Assembly: GCA_030697175.1 (NCBI GenBank)
Contig: JAUYQR010000004.1
Location: forward strand, 1 to 64,000
Reading direction: 5' to 3'
DNA length: 64,000 bases
From: Paracoccaceae bacterium
Lineage (GTDB): Bacteria > Pseudomonadota > Alphaproteobacteria > Rhodobacterales > Rhodobacteraceae
Shown: in pieces, positions 1-9,090 of the stretch
Numbering within the stretch: the stretch's first letter is position 1
Layout of the letters: every line of letters begins with the position of its first letter
Notes under the pieces: model-generated
Seen by the model: only the letters and a program-made list of their open reading frames with translations
The model's database searches: none
What the model was told of the DNA's origin: nothing
Translations under genes and position numbers: made by a program

Positions 1-108
1 TCGGCCAGGAAGAAATGGCGCAAACTCGATGGTCAGAACCGCCTGCCCGAAATCATCCAGGGGGTTGAATTCCGCGACGGCATCAAGCACGAATTCAAAG
101 CCGCCTGA
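1..108 (+). CDS. IS256-family transposase, C-terminal fragment
   Basis: The window opens inside a reading frame of 35 residues that ends at TGA 106-108. The visible tail contains KKWRKLDGQNRLPEIIQGV, which resembles the C-terminus I know from alphaproteobacterial IS256 (mutator-type, DDE) transposases, where a WRxLxGxNxLPxxIxGV stretch is followed by a short polar end. The catalytic part lies left of the window, so activity cannot be judged. No other part of the element is visible except the probable right end just downstream. Confidence 0.7.
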   Translation, partial: SARKKWRKLDGQNRLPEIIQGVEFRDGIKHEFKAA

Positions 109-140
109 TCAAACCGTCACCAACTTTCGGTCATAGCTCT
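109..140 (+). mobile_element. Probable right terminal end of the IS256-type element
   Basis: The bases after the transposase stop include CACCAACTTTCGG followed by TCATAGCTCT. This resembles terminal inverted repeats I recall from alphaproteobacterial IS256 elements (an AGCTATnnnCnAAAGTTGGTG-like outer end). The left end and any target-site duplication are outside the window, so the boundary near base 140 is an inference. Confidence 0.4.
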
Positions 141-168
141 AATTGGGAACGGTGCACTCAGTGCAATC

Positions 169-501
169 GTGGCGGCTGTCGGACTTTTCGGATGCGTGGC
201 CGCGTCCGAGGTTGCTGCTTTCCACACCGCAAGTGCAGCAGAATTTCAGGAACGGATCGTTGGCGCCAGGCTTGTCTGGGAAGACGGAGAAACGCGATAC
301 TTTGCGGACGGGACGTTTTCTGGAAACGCCGGAGACAAGCGTCTGCAGGGCAAATGGACGTTCGAGAACGGTCAGTATTGCCGGTCCGGATCGATCGGTG
401 GCAAGAAGTTTCCTTACGCCTGCGAGACGGTAAAGATCGGGGGCGATACCGTGAAGTTCTCGGGAACCGGAACAACGTATACCTACAAAATCAAGAAATA
501 G
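169..501 (+). CDS. Small exported protein of unknown function, possibly 5'-truncated by the IS
   Basis: This reads from GTG 169 to TAG 499-501 as 110 residues. The N-terminus is hydrophobic and alanine-rich with a Cys (GLFGC, then AASEVAAFHTASAAEF), so it looks like a signal sequence, perhaps a non-canonical lipobox. The mature part is short and Gly-rich with alternating polar and aromatic residues (TRYFADGTFSG, GKWTFENGQYCRSG) and two Cys that could pair. The frame stays open upstream to the transposase stop and encodes more hydrophobic residues, so the native start may have been lost when the IS inserted. I do not recognise the family. Confidence 0.5.
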   Translation: MAAVGLFGCVAASEVAAFHTASAAEFQERIVGARLVWEDGETRYFADGTFSGNAGDKRLQGKWTFENGQYCRSGSIGGKKFPYACETVKIGGDTVKFSGTGTTYTYKIKK

Positions 502-766
502 ACGAATTGACTGGCTCGGGCTCTGTTCAGACGGTTGCCGCCTTCCGGTAGTGTCCCAACAGGTGCTCTTGCGGCCCACAGTCGGCAAGTTCAGCATGAT
601 CTTCTTGGCGTCAAAGCCAAACCAGCAGTAAACTCGCGCCGCAAGATGACTGGTGTAACGCCGCAACAGCACCCAAAATTGCGCGGACTCTTGCTCAAAG
701 AAATTGGCAGGTCGCGCCATTGGTGAGATTCTGCCGGCGAGGAAGCGGTCAAACAAGGAAGAAACC

Positions 767-1417
767 ATGAAAATTGTCATCTGTGCATTGCCACTTTTTG
801 TGGCGTCGGCCTCGATTGCTGTTGCAGGTGGTCCTGCCTACGTAGCGGCCGAGCCGATGCCTGCCGCGATGGAGGCTGCCCCGGCTGCCGTTCATGACTG
901 GTCGGGGTTCTACGGCGGTCTGTCCTACGGCAAGGCTACCGGCGAGACGAACTATTACGATGCCCCCGGTTCGTTCAGCAACGGTCCCTGGGACGTTGAG
1001 GGCAACCTGCCCGGCCTCTTTGCCGGTTACAATATCCAGAACGGCAACCTCGTTTACGGCGCCGAACTGAATGCCATGTTCGGCGATGTCCGCGGCACGC
1101 CAAGCGGGTTCGAAGAGCAGCAGTATGAAGATGTCATCGATCTCAAGGCGCGGCTCGGGTACGCTGTTGGCTCTGCGCTGTTTTACGGCGCACTTGGTTA
1201 CAGCACATCGCAGTTCGCCGAAGATGGAGAGCCGCTTCAGAGCATGTCCGGACTTGGATATGGTGTCGGCGTCGACTTTGCGATTGCAGGCCGGTATTCC
1301 ATCGGTGCGGAATACTACTCTCGCGATCTGAACGGAACGCTGGACTATGCGCCGACTTTCGAGCTTGACGATTCAGGTTTCGACACGCTGACCGTTCGCT
1401 TCGGCATGCAGTTCTAA
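767..1417 (+). CDS. Outer-membrane beta-barrel protein (OmpA/Omp25-like barrel)
   Basis: The 216-residue product starts at ATG 767, preceded by AAGGAAGAAA as ribosome-binding site. It has a clear signal peptide (MKIVICALPLFVASASIAVA, cleavage near residue 20), an Ala/Pro-rich spacer, then the barrel-opening motif HDWSGFYGGLSYGKATGE typical of the Omp25/OmpA-like barrels of alphaproteobacteria. Alternating strands follow (LPGLFAGYNIQNGNLVYGAELN, LKARLGYAVGSALFYGALGY) and it ends in Phe (VRFGMQF), the usual BAM recognition signature. It is probably a small 8-stranded barrel in the outer membrane. The precise role is unknown. It stands alone, with about 240 bases of unassigned DNA after it. Confidence 0.8.
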   Translation: MKIVICALPLFVASASIAVAGGPAYVAAEPMPAAMEAAPAAVHDWSGFYGGLSYGKATGETNYYDAPGSFSNGPWDVEGNLPGLFAGYNIQNGNLVYGAELNAMFGDVRGTPSGFEEQQYEDVIDLKARLGYAVGSALFYGALGYSTSQFAEDGEPLQSMSGLGYGVGVDFAIAGRYSIGAEYYSRDLNGTLDYAPTFELDDSGFDTLTVRFGMQF

Positions 1418-1659
1418 CCGGCCCCGGGCCCGCTGGCGCGTTCGATCGTGTTTGTTCGCACGGATCGGGCGCGCTGGCGCCTTCTGGATGAGTGGCGGAT
1501 GCCGGGATCTGGCGTCGGCCATCTTACCGACCCACACACGCGCAAGTCAAACCTGCGTCTGATGCAAACCGGCGCGGCGGGGCCAGCCTGCGGTTGCCCC
1601 AACCGTTTGACAATCCACCCCGCCACATGAGACCAATCGTCCGCGGCACATGAAAGTTG

Positions 1660-2415
1660 ATGCGCATGGACAAGACCGTCATCTGCATGAAGTGGGGCGA
1701 TCTTTATGACGCTGCCTATGTCAACGTGCTCTATCATGCTGTGCGGGCGAACCTTGCCGAACCGTTTACCTTTGTCTGCCTCACCGATGATCCGACGGGT
1801 CTTTCCTCCGGCATATCCTCGCATCCGATTCCCGACATCGGACTGACGCCCCGGCAATGGCGCGGTGGTGGATGGCCGAAGCTGTCTGTGTTCGGCGATA
1901 CCCTCTACGGGCTTTCCGGTCGGGCGCTGTTCATCGACCTTGACATGATGATCGTCGGGGATCTCCAGCCATTCTTCGATCATGGCAGCGGGCTCGTCGC
2001 CATCGACGAAGGCGCCTGGAAGGGCGGCCCGCCTTCGACCATGAGTTCGATCTTTGCGTTCGACATCGGGGCGCAGACCTATCTCGTCGACCGCATCCGA
2101 CAAGATCCCGATGGGATGGAGGACCGCTACGGCTACGAGCAGACCTTCCTGCATGGCGAGGCTGGCAGCATCAGTTACTGGCCGGACGAGTGGCTCGCAA
2201 GTTTCAAGCGGCACCTGCGACGGCCGCTCTTGCTTGATCGCATCTTGCCTCCTAGGCTGCCTGCGTCCGGTGTAAAGGTTGTGGTGTTTCACGGCCTGCC
2301 CCGACCGCGAGATCTTGTGCGGCCGGGACCAGGAAACCGTGATCGTTTCCCGCATTACATCGCGGGACCGGTTGATTGGGTTGCGGCCTACTGGACCCGG
2401 TATCTTGTGGACTGA
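1660..2415 (+). CDS. Putative glycosyltransferase
   Basis: A 251-residue protein without signal peptide or membrane segments. The N-terminus (MDKTVICMKWGDLYDAAYVNVLYHAV) and the central ALFIDLDMMIVGDLQPFF resemble GT-A fold glycosyltransferases that use a DxD metal-binding motif. Residues near 50-60 (CLTDDP) fit the sugar-nucleotide pocket. ATG 1660 and ATG 1666 are both possible starts, with TTG 1657 just before. It lies beside two other polysaccharide-type genes and an FkbM methyltransferase, which suggests capsule, O-antigen or exopolysaccharide decoration. Donor and acceptor cannot be told. Confidence 0.65.
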   Translation: MRMDKTVICMKWGDLYDAAYVNVLYHAVRANLAEPFTFVCLTDDPTGLSSGISSHPIPDIGLTPRQWRGGGWPKLSVFGDTLYGLSGRALFIDLDMMIVGDLQPFFDHGSGLVAIDEGAWKGGPPSTMSSIFAFDIGAQTYLVDRIRQDPDGMEDRYGYEQTFLHGEAGSISYWPDEWLASFKRHLRRPLLLDRILPPRLPASGVKVVVFHGLPRPRDLVRPGPGNRDRFPHYIAGPVDWVAAYWTRYLVD

Positions 2416-2496
2416 GTGCCCCTGACAGGCGTTCCTCATCTGGTTCCTGAGTAAAGATCTGGTCTGAACATCCGTTCTTCGGACGAAGGAGAGGCT

Positions 2497-3298
2497 ATGT
2501 CCCTCATGCGCACAGAGCTGAAAACGTGGCTGATCAACCTGCCGCGCGCGGTTGATCGTCGGCGGAAGATGGAAGCCCAGCTTTCTCTCCTGCCGTTTCG
2601 GCACACGGTTTTCGATGGCATTGATGGAAAGGCGCGCGAGGCCGACCTGATCCGGACGGTGGATGTTCGCGCTTTCGAACGCAACATGGGCCGCAAGGTT
2701 CTGATCGGTGGGATCGGATGCTATCACTCTCACCTCGGGGTCTGGCGCGATTTCCTTGAAACGGGGGCGCCGGTCGCACTGGTCCTGGAAGACGACGTGG
2801 TCTTCCACCCGGACTTCGTCACCGCCGTCGATGCGGCACTGGCGGCCTCGGATCGCTGGGACATGCTGAAGCTCAACTGCATCCGCGCAAAGCTGCCGGT
2901 CTCGCAGGGCAAGATCGGGAATTACACGCTGAACGCGTATATCGGCCCCGCCACCGGCACCGGCGCCTATCTCGTCAAACGAGAGACTGCAGCGAAACTG
3001 CTGCCTCGGATGCTTCCGATCACGCGCGCCACAGACCATGAGATAAACCGGTTCTTCCTGCACGATTTTATGTCTTTTCGGGCTGGAGCCGTTCCCAAGC
3101 CATGTTGACGACGGAAGCATCAGCTTTATCACCGGTTTCGCAGCAGGTGATCTGAAGAAGTTCAAATGGTACAGACGCTTACCAAACTACGGCCTGCGTG
3201 CGTCCAACTATTGGAGACGGCTTTCATACCTGATACGGATTGGCGCCGTTCCAGGCGCCTCGGACGACACATCTCTCGCAAGAATGACCTTCCCATGA
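2497..3298 (+). pseudogene. Glycosyltransferase family 25 gene, frameshifted
   Basis: The first frame (ATG 2497) gives 203 residues with GT25 hallmarks: TWLINLPRAVDRRRKME at the N-terminus, FDGIDGKARE, GCYHSHLGVWRDFLE and the acidic motif VALVLEDDVVFHPDF. After HDFMSF near base 3076 it ends early at 3108. The second forward frame continues sensibly as GLEPFPSHVDDGSISFITGF and stays open to TGA 3296-3298. Removing one T from the run at about 3073-3078 would restore a protein of about 266 residues. This is therefore a pseudogene, a slippage-prone gene or an assembly error. The role would be transfer of a sugar to LPS or capsule. Confidence 0.75.
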
Positions 3299-3346
3299 AC
3301 CGAAGCCATCCCCCGGGCGCGGCGTCCCTTGCCAAATCAGGCCACG

Positions 3347-4436
3347 ATGCCTGAAGGAAAAGCTGTTCGGGAACTTCGCAGGATACTGCACAAGGCAATC
3401 GATCCGATCACCACCCTGTTCGAGATCCTGCCGCAGCGCCATCACGACCACCATTTCAACCGGCGTGTCCGGGTGACCGAGGGTATGCAACCGGGCAAAC
3501 ATGAAAAGCTGGCAATCCAACTCCTTTACCAGCCCGACGGCCTGCTGCCTTCCACCCATCTGACACTCAGCCATCTGGCCAGGAAAGATTATGCGGTTGT
3601 CGCGGTATCCAATGCGCCGTTGTCGGACAAAGATCGCAAGGAACTCTTGTCCTCGGTGACCCTTCTGATCGAACGACCGAATTACGGCCACGACTTTGGC
3701 GGCTATCGTGACAGCCTCCGCGTGGTGCAAGACCGAGGCCTCACGTTCTCGCGGCTCTTGCTGTTGAACGACAGCATCTGGTTTCCGCTTTCGTCAAACG
3801 AGACGCTGCTTGCGGAAATGGAGCAGGGGACAGACGGCCTTACCGGGCCGGTGTTCGAGAGCAAACCGGGGCGACGTCACGCCGGACACTTCGAATCCTA
3901 CATGATGATGGTTGGGCCACAGGGACTTGCCTCGCCGGCGTTTTCCCGGTTTTGGCAAAGCTACCGTGTCTCAAGCACACGTCGAAAGGTCATCGCCCGC
4001 GGTGAAAAAGGGGTTCTCGCGTGCGCTCCTGGACGCCGGGGTGCCCTCGAAGATCCTTGCCTCCCGCCAGGCGTTTGGCGAAGCGGTCAAGCACGCGTCC
4101 GGTCAATTTCTGCAAGAGGCGATCAGATATGCAGAACACGACCTCCGCCAGAAAGAGCAGCGCCGAAACAGCCTGCTAGGCTTGAACAGCGCCGAAGAGA
4201 CCAATCAAACGCTGATCAAGGACCACATTCTTGACGTGTCGAAGGCCGCGAATATCCAGGAGGCCTTTCCGCTGGCGTCGATGCGGATCTTCAACCTCCC
4301 TTTCCTAAAGAAACGGCAGACGGCGGGTTCGGTTGCCATGCGCCGGACTTACCTCAGGGCCGTGGATGACGGCCTTCTGGACCAACCCGATCAGCAAATT
4401 CTGCGTGAAATCCGCGCCTTGACGCCAAACCCCTAG
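3347..4436 (+). pseudogene. RgpF-like polysaccharide synthesis gene, frameshifted
   Basis: The first frame (ATG 3347, or TTG 3329) carries motifs of the rhamnan-synthesis F / DUF616-like family: VAVSNAPLSDKDR, IERPNYGHDFGGYRDSL, LLLLNDSIWFPL and SYMMMVGPQGLASPAF. At the A5G4 run (about 4009-4017) the sensible reading leaves this frame and resumes in the third forward frame as KGFSRALLDAGVPSKIL, open to 4436. Removing one base from the run joins the two as GEKGFSRALL. The intact protein would be about 363 residues. The first frame alone runs on to 4234 with low-complexity sequence. It follows the broken GT25 gene by 48 bases. Confidence 0.7.
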
Positions 4437-4439
4437 GGG

Positions 4440-5324
4440 CTAGCGGTCAACCAAGGGGTCACGCGAACAGACCAGCAGACTGTAGCGGGCATCAGGCTGC
4501 AGCGGAAACTCCACGGCAACAAAGTCGCGCCGCTCGCTTGGTGCCCTGCCCAAAAGCGACAGCAGGGCCTTCAGCCGCTTGAACGTTCGGCGCGGCAGTC
4601 GGGCAATCCGGGCGGCGGGCCGCGATGCCACAAAGCTCGTATAGCCAAGGCTTCTCAGCCACTCTATCGACGGGGTCGAGCCATCCTTGATGTCTTCGGG
4701 CAGGACTTCCATCGCAACCACCGGCATGTCCCGACGCAGCGTTTCTTCAGCCCCTCGCAGCGCAGCCTCCTCATGCCCCTCGATATCCAGCTTGATGAAC
4801 GAAACACGCTTGGTCGTGATTTCCGGCAGCGTGTCGATCGAAACCAGCTTCAACGTAACCGCTTTGCTTCCGAGGCCGACAACGCGGTCCGACGGGCGAA
4901 CCGATGTGGCGCCAAGGTTAAGCAGATCCTGCGCAACCGTTACCACCGCGTCCCCGTTCGAGGCACCCACGTTAAGCGCAGTGACATTTTCCACCAGACC
5001 GGCGTTGCATGCCAAAAGCTGAAACGTCCTCGGATGCGGCTCAAGGCTCACCACGCTCGGGAAATGGCGTGCAAAGAACAGGCTGTGGTTTCCGATATTG
5101 GCCCCGACGTCGATGGCCTGGCCGGATTGATCCATGCGTGGAAAGATCCAGTTTTCCAGCGCCTCCAGCTCATATCTTTCATACTGACCGTCAAGATGCA
5201 GCGATACAGTGATCGTATCGAACGCAAAACACGCCAGTTGCGGAAAGCGACGCGCATGTTCTGCTGAAACTTCAGACAGATACAGCTTCGCCATCTTGCG
5301 CAGAAAGACGTTTCGGGTGTTCAT
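4440..5324 (-). CDS. FkbM-family SAM-dependent methyltransferase
   Basis: A 294-residue protein from ATG 5324 with AGGGAAGGG upstream; the frame stays open further upstream but that part has no family similarity. It has the FkbM pattern: motif I AIDVGANIGNHSLFFARHF, the acidic post-I residue in VVSLEPHPRTFQLL, NVGASNGDAVV, then SFIKLDIEGHEEAALRGAEETL, the hallmark DIEGxE stretch. Such enzymes usually methylate a sugar hydroxyl or a small molecule. It converges with the RgpF-like gene (3 bases apart), so it belongs by context to the surface-polysaccharide segment. The substrate is unknown. Confidence 0.8.
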   Translation of the reverse strand: MNTRNVFLRKMAKLYLSEVSAEHARRFPQLACFAFDTITVSLHLDGQYERYELEALENWIFPRMDQSGQAIDVGANIGNHSLFFARHFPSVVSLEPHPRTFQLLACNAGLVENVTALNVGASNGDAVVTVAQDLLNLGATSVRPSDRVVGLGSKAVTLKLVSIDTLPEITTKRVSFIKLDIEGHEEAALRGAEETLRRDMPVVAMEVLPEDIKDGSTPSIEWLRSLGYTSFVASRPAARIARLPRRTFKRLKALLSLLGRAPSERRDFVAVEFPLQPDARYSLLVCSRDPLVDR

Positions 5325-5532
5325 CTGATCGCCCTTCCCTGGAGTTTCCAAGAGCCAATCGAGGATCGTGAAAGTCTTGTCAGCAAACATCAGACGGGGC
5401 AACCGTTCTTGGCGCGCCGGACGACAGACCAGCCGTGTCGCTGAAAAACCAGCCTTGATCTGATCCGGCCATCCCGCAGTTCTGCACCCGGCCGAACTCT
5501 GGGTGGTCCGGTTCCTGCGCCCGAAACCGGCG

Positions 5533-6501
5533 CTAGCGCATCCCCACCGCGCGCCGTCCGATTGCGCTGATCGACACGGCGGCAAGGATGATCGCGCCCA
5601 CCAGCACTTCGCGCACATAGCTGTCGACGTTCAACTGCGTCAGGCCGTTGTCCATCACGCCCAGCACGACCACGCCCGCCAGCGTCGCCAGCACCCGAGG
5701 CTGGCCGCCCCTGGTCATCGTCATGCCCAGAAACACCGCCGCAATCGCCGTCAGCATCAGCCCGTCACCCTGCGTCGGGTTCGCGGACGCCACGCGCGCG
5801 GCATACATCAGCCCCGCCACCGCCGCACCCACCCCGGTGAACAGGAACGCCGTCAGCCGCAGCCGCGCGACCTTGATCCCCGCCAGCCGCGCCGCCTCCA
5901 TGTTGCCGCCAAGCGCGTAAAGCCTGCGGCCATAGCTCGTCTGTTCCAGCACCAGCCAGACCAGCGCCACCCCCAGAAACGCAAGGATCGCCAACCACGA
6001 AAGGACCAGTGGCCGCTCGCCGCCGCCAAGCACGATCCCGCCCCGCGCGAACCCGGCAAAGGCCTCGGGGATCGCGCGGCCCGAAATGGTCTTGCCGTCC
6101 GACACAAGGAACGCCACGCCGCTGAAGATGGTCAGCGTCGCCAGCGTCGCCACGAACGGCAGGATGCCCAGCAGGCTGACCAGCGCCCCGTTCAGCGCCC
6201 CTCCCAGCAGGCCCACCGCCAGTGCCGCAGCCACCGCCACGGCGATCCCGTGACCTTGCGCAAACAACACCGCCGCCACGACGCCCGCCAGCGACGCCAT
6301 CGCCCCCACCGACAGATCGAAATCCCCCACCGCCATCACCACCGTCATCACCGTGGCAACCACGATCAGCATCGACATCTGCTGGCTCAGGTTGATCCAG
6401 TTGCGTGCCGTCATGAAGGTATCGGGCAGCATCACCCAGAAAAACAGGATCACCGCCGCCATGCCGATCAGCGTGCCGTAGCTTCGCAGCGCGTGCCCCA
6501 T
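5533..6501 (-). CDS. Sugar ABC transporter permease (ribose/RbsC type)
   Basis: This 322-residue, highly hydrophobic protein has about eight to ten predicted membrane segments. It carries the BPD_transp_2 pattern: GDFDLSVGAMASLAGVVAA in the middle and GRRLYALGGNMEAARLAGIKV near residue 210, the loop that contacts the ATPase. The C-terminal half includes RVASANPTQGDGLMLTAIAAVFLGMTM. It is the inner-membrane channel of the importer. Its ATG 6501 directly follows the stop of the ATPase gene, so the genes are co-transcribed in the order binding protein, ATPase, permease. Confidence 0.9.
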   Translation of the reverse strand: MGHALRSYGTLIGMAAVILFFWVMLPDTFMTARNWINLSQQMSMLIVVATVMTVVMAVGDFDLSVGAMASLAGVVAAVLFAQGHGIAVAVAAALAVGLLGGALNGALVSLLGILPFVATLATLTIFSGVAFLVSDGKTISGRAIPEAFAGFARGGIVLGGGERPLVLSWLAILAFLGVALVWLVLEQTSYGRRLYALGGNMEAARLAGIKVARLRLTAFLFTGVGAAVAGLMYAARVASANPTQGDGLMLTAIAAVFLGMTMTRGGQPRVLATLAGVVVLGVMDNGLTQLNVDSYVREVLVGAIILAAVSISAIGRRAVGMR

Positions 6502-7983
6502 TCAGGCGGCCTCCCCGTCATAGATCGCCGCCAGCAGCGCCGCTTCGCTCAGGCCTTCCGCCGTCAGCGCGCGCCCCGGCCTGCCAGCCCGCACCAGCAC
6601 GATCCGGTCGCAAAGCCCGATCAGTTCGGCAAGGTCCGACGAGGCGACAGCGACGGCGGCACCCTCCTGCGCCATCCGCCGCACCAGCGCGTAAATGTCC
6701 GCCTTGGCGCCGACATCGACACCGCGCGTCGGCTCGTCCAGCAACAGGATGCGCGGCCTTCCGGCCAGCGCGCGGGCAAACAGCACCTTCTGCTGGTTGC
6801 CGCCCGACAGTTCCGCCACCGCCTGCCCCGGCCCCCGCGCCTTCAACCGCACCGCGGCTCCGCTGTCAGCCACCAGCCGCGCCTCGGCCCGGTGGCGCAG
6901 GAACCCCGCACGAGCCAGCACCCCAAGGTGCGGCAGGCTGACGGTGCGGCCAAGACCCTGGCCCAGCATCACGCCCTCGGCGCGACGGTCGCGCGGCACA
7001 TAGGCGATCCCCGCCGCCCAGGCCGCAGTTGGCCCCGGTGGCACCGCTACGCCGTCCAGCCGCACGGTTCCCGCGCGTGGCAGCGCCCCGATCAGGGTCT
7101 TCAGCAGCGCATTGCGCCCCGCACCCGCCAGCCCGGCAAGGCCCACCACCTCGCCCGCCCGCAGCGCAAGGCTGCCACCTGCCAGTCCGTCAGCCTCCAG
7201 CAGCACCCGCCCCACCGTTGCCGCGCGCGGCGGAAAAAGCGCATCCACATCCCGCCCTGTCATGTCGCGGATGATCCGGTCGCGGTCCATCGCGGCGCGG
7301 CCCAGCACCGAAGCCGTCACCCCGTCGCGCAATACCGTCACCCGGTCCGCCAGCCGCATCACCTCGTCCATCCGGTGCGACACATACAAGACCCCGGCCC
7401 CCCGCCCGACCAGCCGCCCGATCACCGCAAACAGCCGCTCCGCCTCGGCATGGCTCAGGGCGGCGGTCGGCTCGTCCAGCACATAAAGCCAGGGCTCCGG
7501 CCCGCCATCGGCAATCAACGTGGCCGCGATCCGCGCCAGCATCCGGTCGCCGGGGCCAAGATCGGCCATCGTGACGCGCGGGTCGATTCCCGCGATGCCC
7601 AGTTCCGTCAGGGCCGCCGCCGCCGCCGCCCGCATCCGGCCCCAGTCGACCAGCCCCCACCGCTGCGGGATGCGGTGCGCCAGATGCATGTTTTCGGCCA
7701 CCGACAGCCCCGGCACCACCTGCACCTCCTGATGCAGAAAGCGAAACCCCGCCGCCGTCGCGACCTCCGGCCCGGTCAGCCGCAGGGGTGCCGCGTCCAG
7801 CGTCACCTCGCCGGCATCCGCCCGCTCCAGCCCGGCCAGCACCCGGATCAGCGTCGACTTGCCCGCGCCGTTCTCGCCCATCAGCGCGTGAACCTCGCCG
7901 CCACGCAGGTCCAACGACACTCCGCGCAACGCCAATGTCGGCCCGTAAGCCTTTGCCACACCTGTCAAAACCAGATGACGCAT
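6502..7983 (-). CDS. Sugar ABC transporter ATPase (RbsA/MglA type)
   Basis: The 493-residue protein has two fused nucleotide-binding domains. Domain 1 (about 1-240) has Walker A GENGAGKST and Walker B YVLDEPTAAL. Its signature region reads LGPGDRMLARIAATL instead of an LSxGxxQ motif, so it is degenerate. Domain 2 (about 250-493) has the usual altered Walker A for this family (GLAGAGRNALL), an intact signature LSGGNQQKVLFARAL and Walker B LLLDEPTRGVD. It energises import of a monosaccharide-type substrate and sits between its permease and binding-protein genes. Confidence 0.9.
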   Translation of the reverse strand: MRHLVLTGVAKAYGPTLALRGVSLDLRGGEVHALMGENGAGKSTLIRVLAGLERADAGEVTLDAAPLRLTGPEVATAAGFRFLHQEVQVVPGLSVAENMHLAHRIPQRWGLVDWGRMRAAAAAALTELGIAGIDPRVTMADLGPGDRMLARIAATLIADGGPEPWLYVLDEPTAALSHAEAERLFAVIGRLVGRGAGVLYVSHRMDEVMRLADRVTVLRDGVTASVLGRAAMDRDRIIRDMTGRDVDALFPPRAATVGRVLLEADGLAGGSLALRAGEVVGLAGLAGAGRNALLKTLIGALPRAGTVRLDGVAVPPGPTAAWAAGIAYVPRDRRAEGVMLGQGLGRTVSLPHLGVLARAGFLRHRAEARLVADSGAAVRLKARGPGQAVAELSGGNQQKVLFARALAGRPRILLLDEPTRGVDVGAKADIYALVRRMAQEGAAVAVASSDLAELIGLCDRIVLVRAGRPGRALTAEGLSEAALLAAIYDGEAA

Positions 7984-7985
7984 CA

Positions 7986-8030
7986 GCTTCCTCTTTGCAA
8001 GAATATCCCCGCCGGAGACTCCGGCATCAC
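7986..8030 (-). repeat. Dispersed AT-core repeat, copy 1
   Basis: Between the ATPase and binding-protein genes lies CTTCCTCTTTGCAAGAATAT followed by CCCCGCCGGAGACTCCGG. The same TCTTTnCAAAAATATnCC core with a CGCCGGAGnCTCC flank recurs near 18.9, 34.4, 42.8 and, inverted, 16.4 and 62.6 kb. The GGAGNCTCC part forms a short hairpin. No coding sequence is involved here. Confidence 0.6.
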
Positions 8031-8052
8031 AGCCAGGGCCTCCGGCAGCCGT

Positions 8053-8988
8053 TCACTCGGCCGCATTCGCCGCCGTGATCAGCTTGGTCGGCACATAGAT
8101 CACGTTGGCCTTCAGCGTCTCGCCGCCCAGCACCCGCGCCACGGTATCTGCCGTGGTGCGCCCGATCCCGGCGAAATCCTGCGCGACCGAGGCTTCGAAA
8201 TTGCCGCCCTTGGCGATCTCGTCGCGGGCCTGCGGGTTGGCGTCGATCCCGGTGATCACGATGCCCTCGCCCTGCCGACCGGCCGCCTCGATGGCCTGCA
8301 AGGCCCCCAGCGCGGGCTGATCCCACGCCGCCCAGACCGCCTTGATGCTGCCCGGTTCTGGGTTGGCGGCCAGCACCGCCTCCATCTTGGCGCGCGCATC
8401 CGCAATGCCACCATCGGCCACATCCGGCGTGATCCGGTCCAGCACCTTGATGTCTGGGTAATTGCCAAACACCGCGTCGGCGATCACGCCGCGCACCTGC
8501 ACCGGCGGGAAGGGATCAAAGGTGAACATCACCACATTGCCCGCGCCACCGATCCGGTTGGCGACATAGACCGCCGTCTCCGCCGCCATCGCATACCCGT
8601 TCGAGGTGATGTTGGCCTGGATTCGCGCATCCGCACCTGCATCCATGCCAAAGACCGGAATCTTCGCCGCCGCCGCCGCATCAAGCCCCGCGCCGACCTG
8701 CGCCGGATCGACGTTCAGCACGATCGCATCGACGCCCTGATTGACCACATCCTCCATCCGGCTGATCACGGCGGCCACGTCCCCGGCGGTGTCGATGACG
8801 TTGACTTCCCAGCCAAGCTCGCCCGCCCGCGCCTGAAAAGCCTCGACGTAGAACTGCGTGCCGGGCTGCGCCAGATAAGGCGTGATCACCGCGATCCTCT
8901 CGCCTTCTGCCGCCGCCGCCCCGGCAAATGCCACGCTTGCCACGAACCCAAGTCCCACCGCCGCGCGGCGGCTGAATGTCAGTGCCAT
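8053..8988 (-). CDS. Periplasmic sugar-binding protein (RbsB-like)
   Basis: A 311-residue protein with a signal peptide (SRRAAVGLGFVASVAFAGAAAAEG, cleavage near residue 27) and a Peripla_BP_4 fold: IAVITPYLAQPGTQFYVEAF, VVNQGVDAIVLNVDPAQ, IPVFGMDAGADARIQANITS and VITGIDANPQARDEIAKGG. It delivers substrate to the adjacent RbsA/RbsC-type pair. It is the first gene of the minus-strand operon, with 64 bases between it and the ATPase gene that hold a dispersed repeat. The sugar specificity cannot be read directly. Confidence 0.9.
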   Translation of the reverse strand: MALTFSRRAAVGLGFVASVAFAGAAAAEGERIAVITPYLAQPGTQFYVEAFQARAGELGWEVNVIDTAGDVAAVISRMEDVVNQGVDAIVLNVDPAQVGAGLDAAAAAKIPVFGMDAGADARIQANITSNGYAMAAETAVYVANRIGGAGNVVMFTFDPFPPVQVRGVIADAVFGNYPDIKVLDRITPDVADGGIADARAKMEAVLAANPEPGSIKAVWAAWDQPALGALQAIEAAGRQGEGIVITGIDANPQARDEIAKGGNFEASVAQDFAGIGRTTADTVARVLGGETLKANVIYVPTKLITAANAAE

Positions 8989-9007
8989 CTTCCGTCTCTC
9001 CCCAAGG

Positions 9008-9029
9008 AACCGACCGGTCTTATCCGGTT
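9008..9029. promoter_or_regulatory. Inverted repeat in the divergent sugar-operon/kinase promoter region
   Basis: The 102 bases between the two divergent starts contain AACCG, a central ACCGGT palindrome and CGGTT as outer arms. This is a plausible operator for a local sugar-responsive regulator, but no regulator gene is adjacent and the arms are short. Confidence 0.3.
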
Positions 9030-9090
9030 GCGCTGCGAACTCTGTCAGGCCAATGTTGCCTCGTCCAGCGGATTACGGGGGGGAGTGATC

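Noticed and set aside
139-780. A 213-codon minus-strand frame near the IS end, with a stretch that vaguely suggested a transposase remnant
   Set aside because: I could not match it to any IS family, and much of it is antisense to the small exported protein and the barrel protein leader.
1414-3165. A 583-codon minus-strand frame under the glycosyltransferases
   Set aside because: Arg/His/Pro-rich with no motif, while the plus strand shows GT motifs in the right frames.
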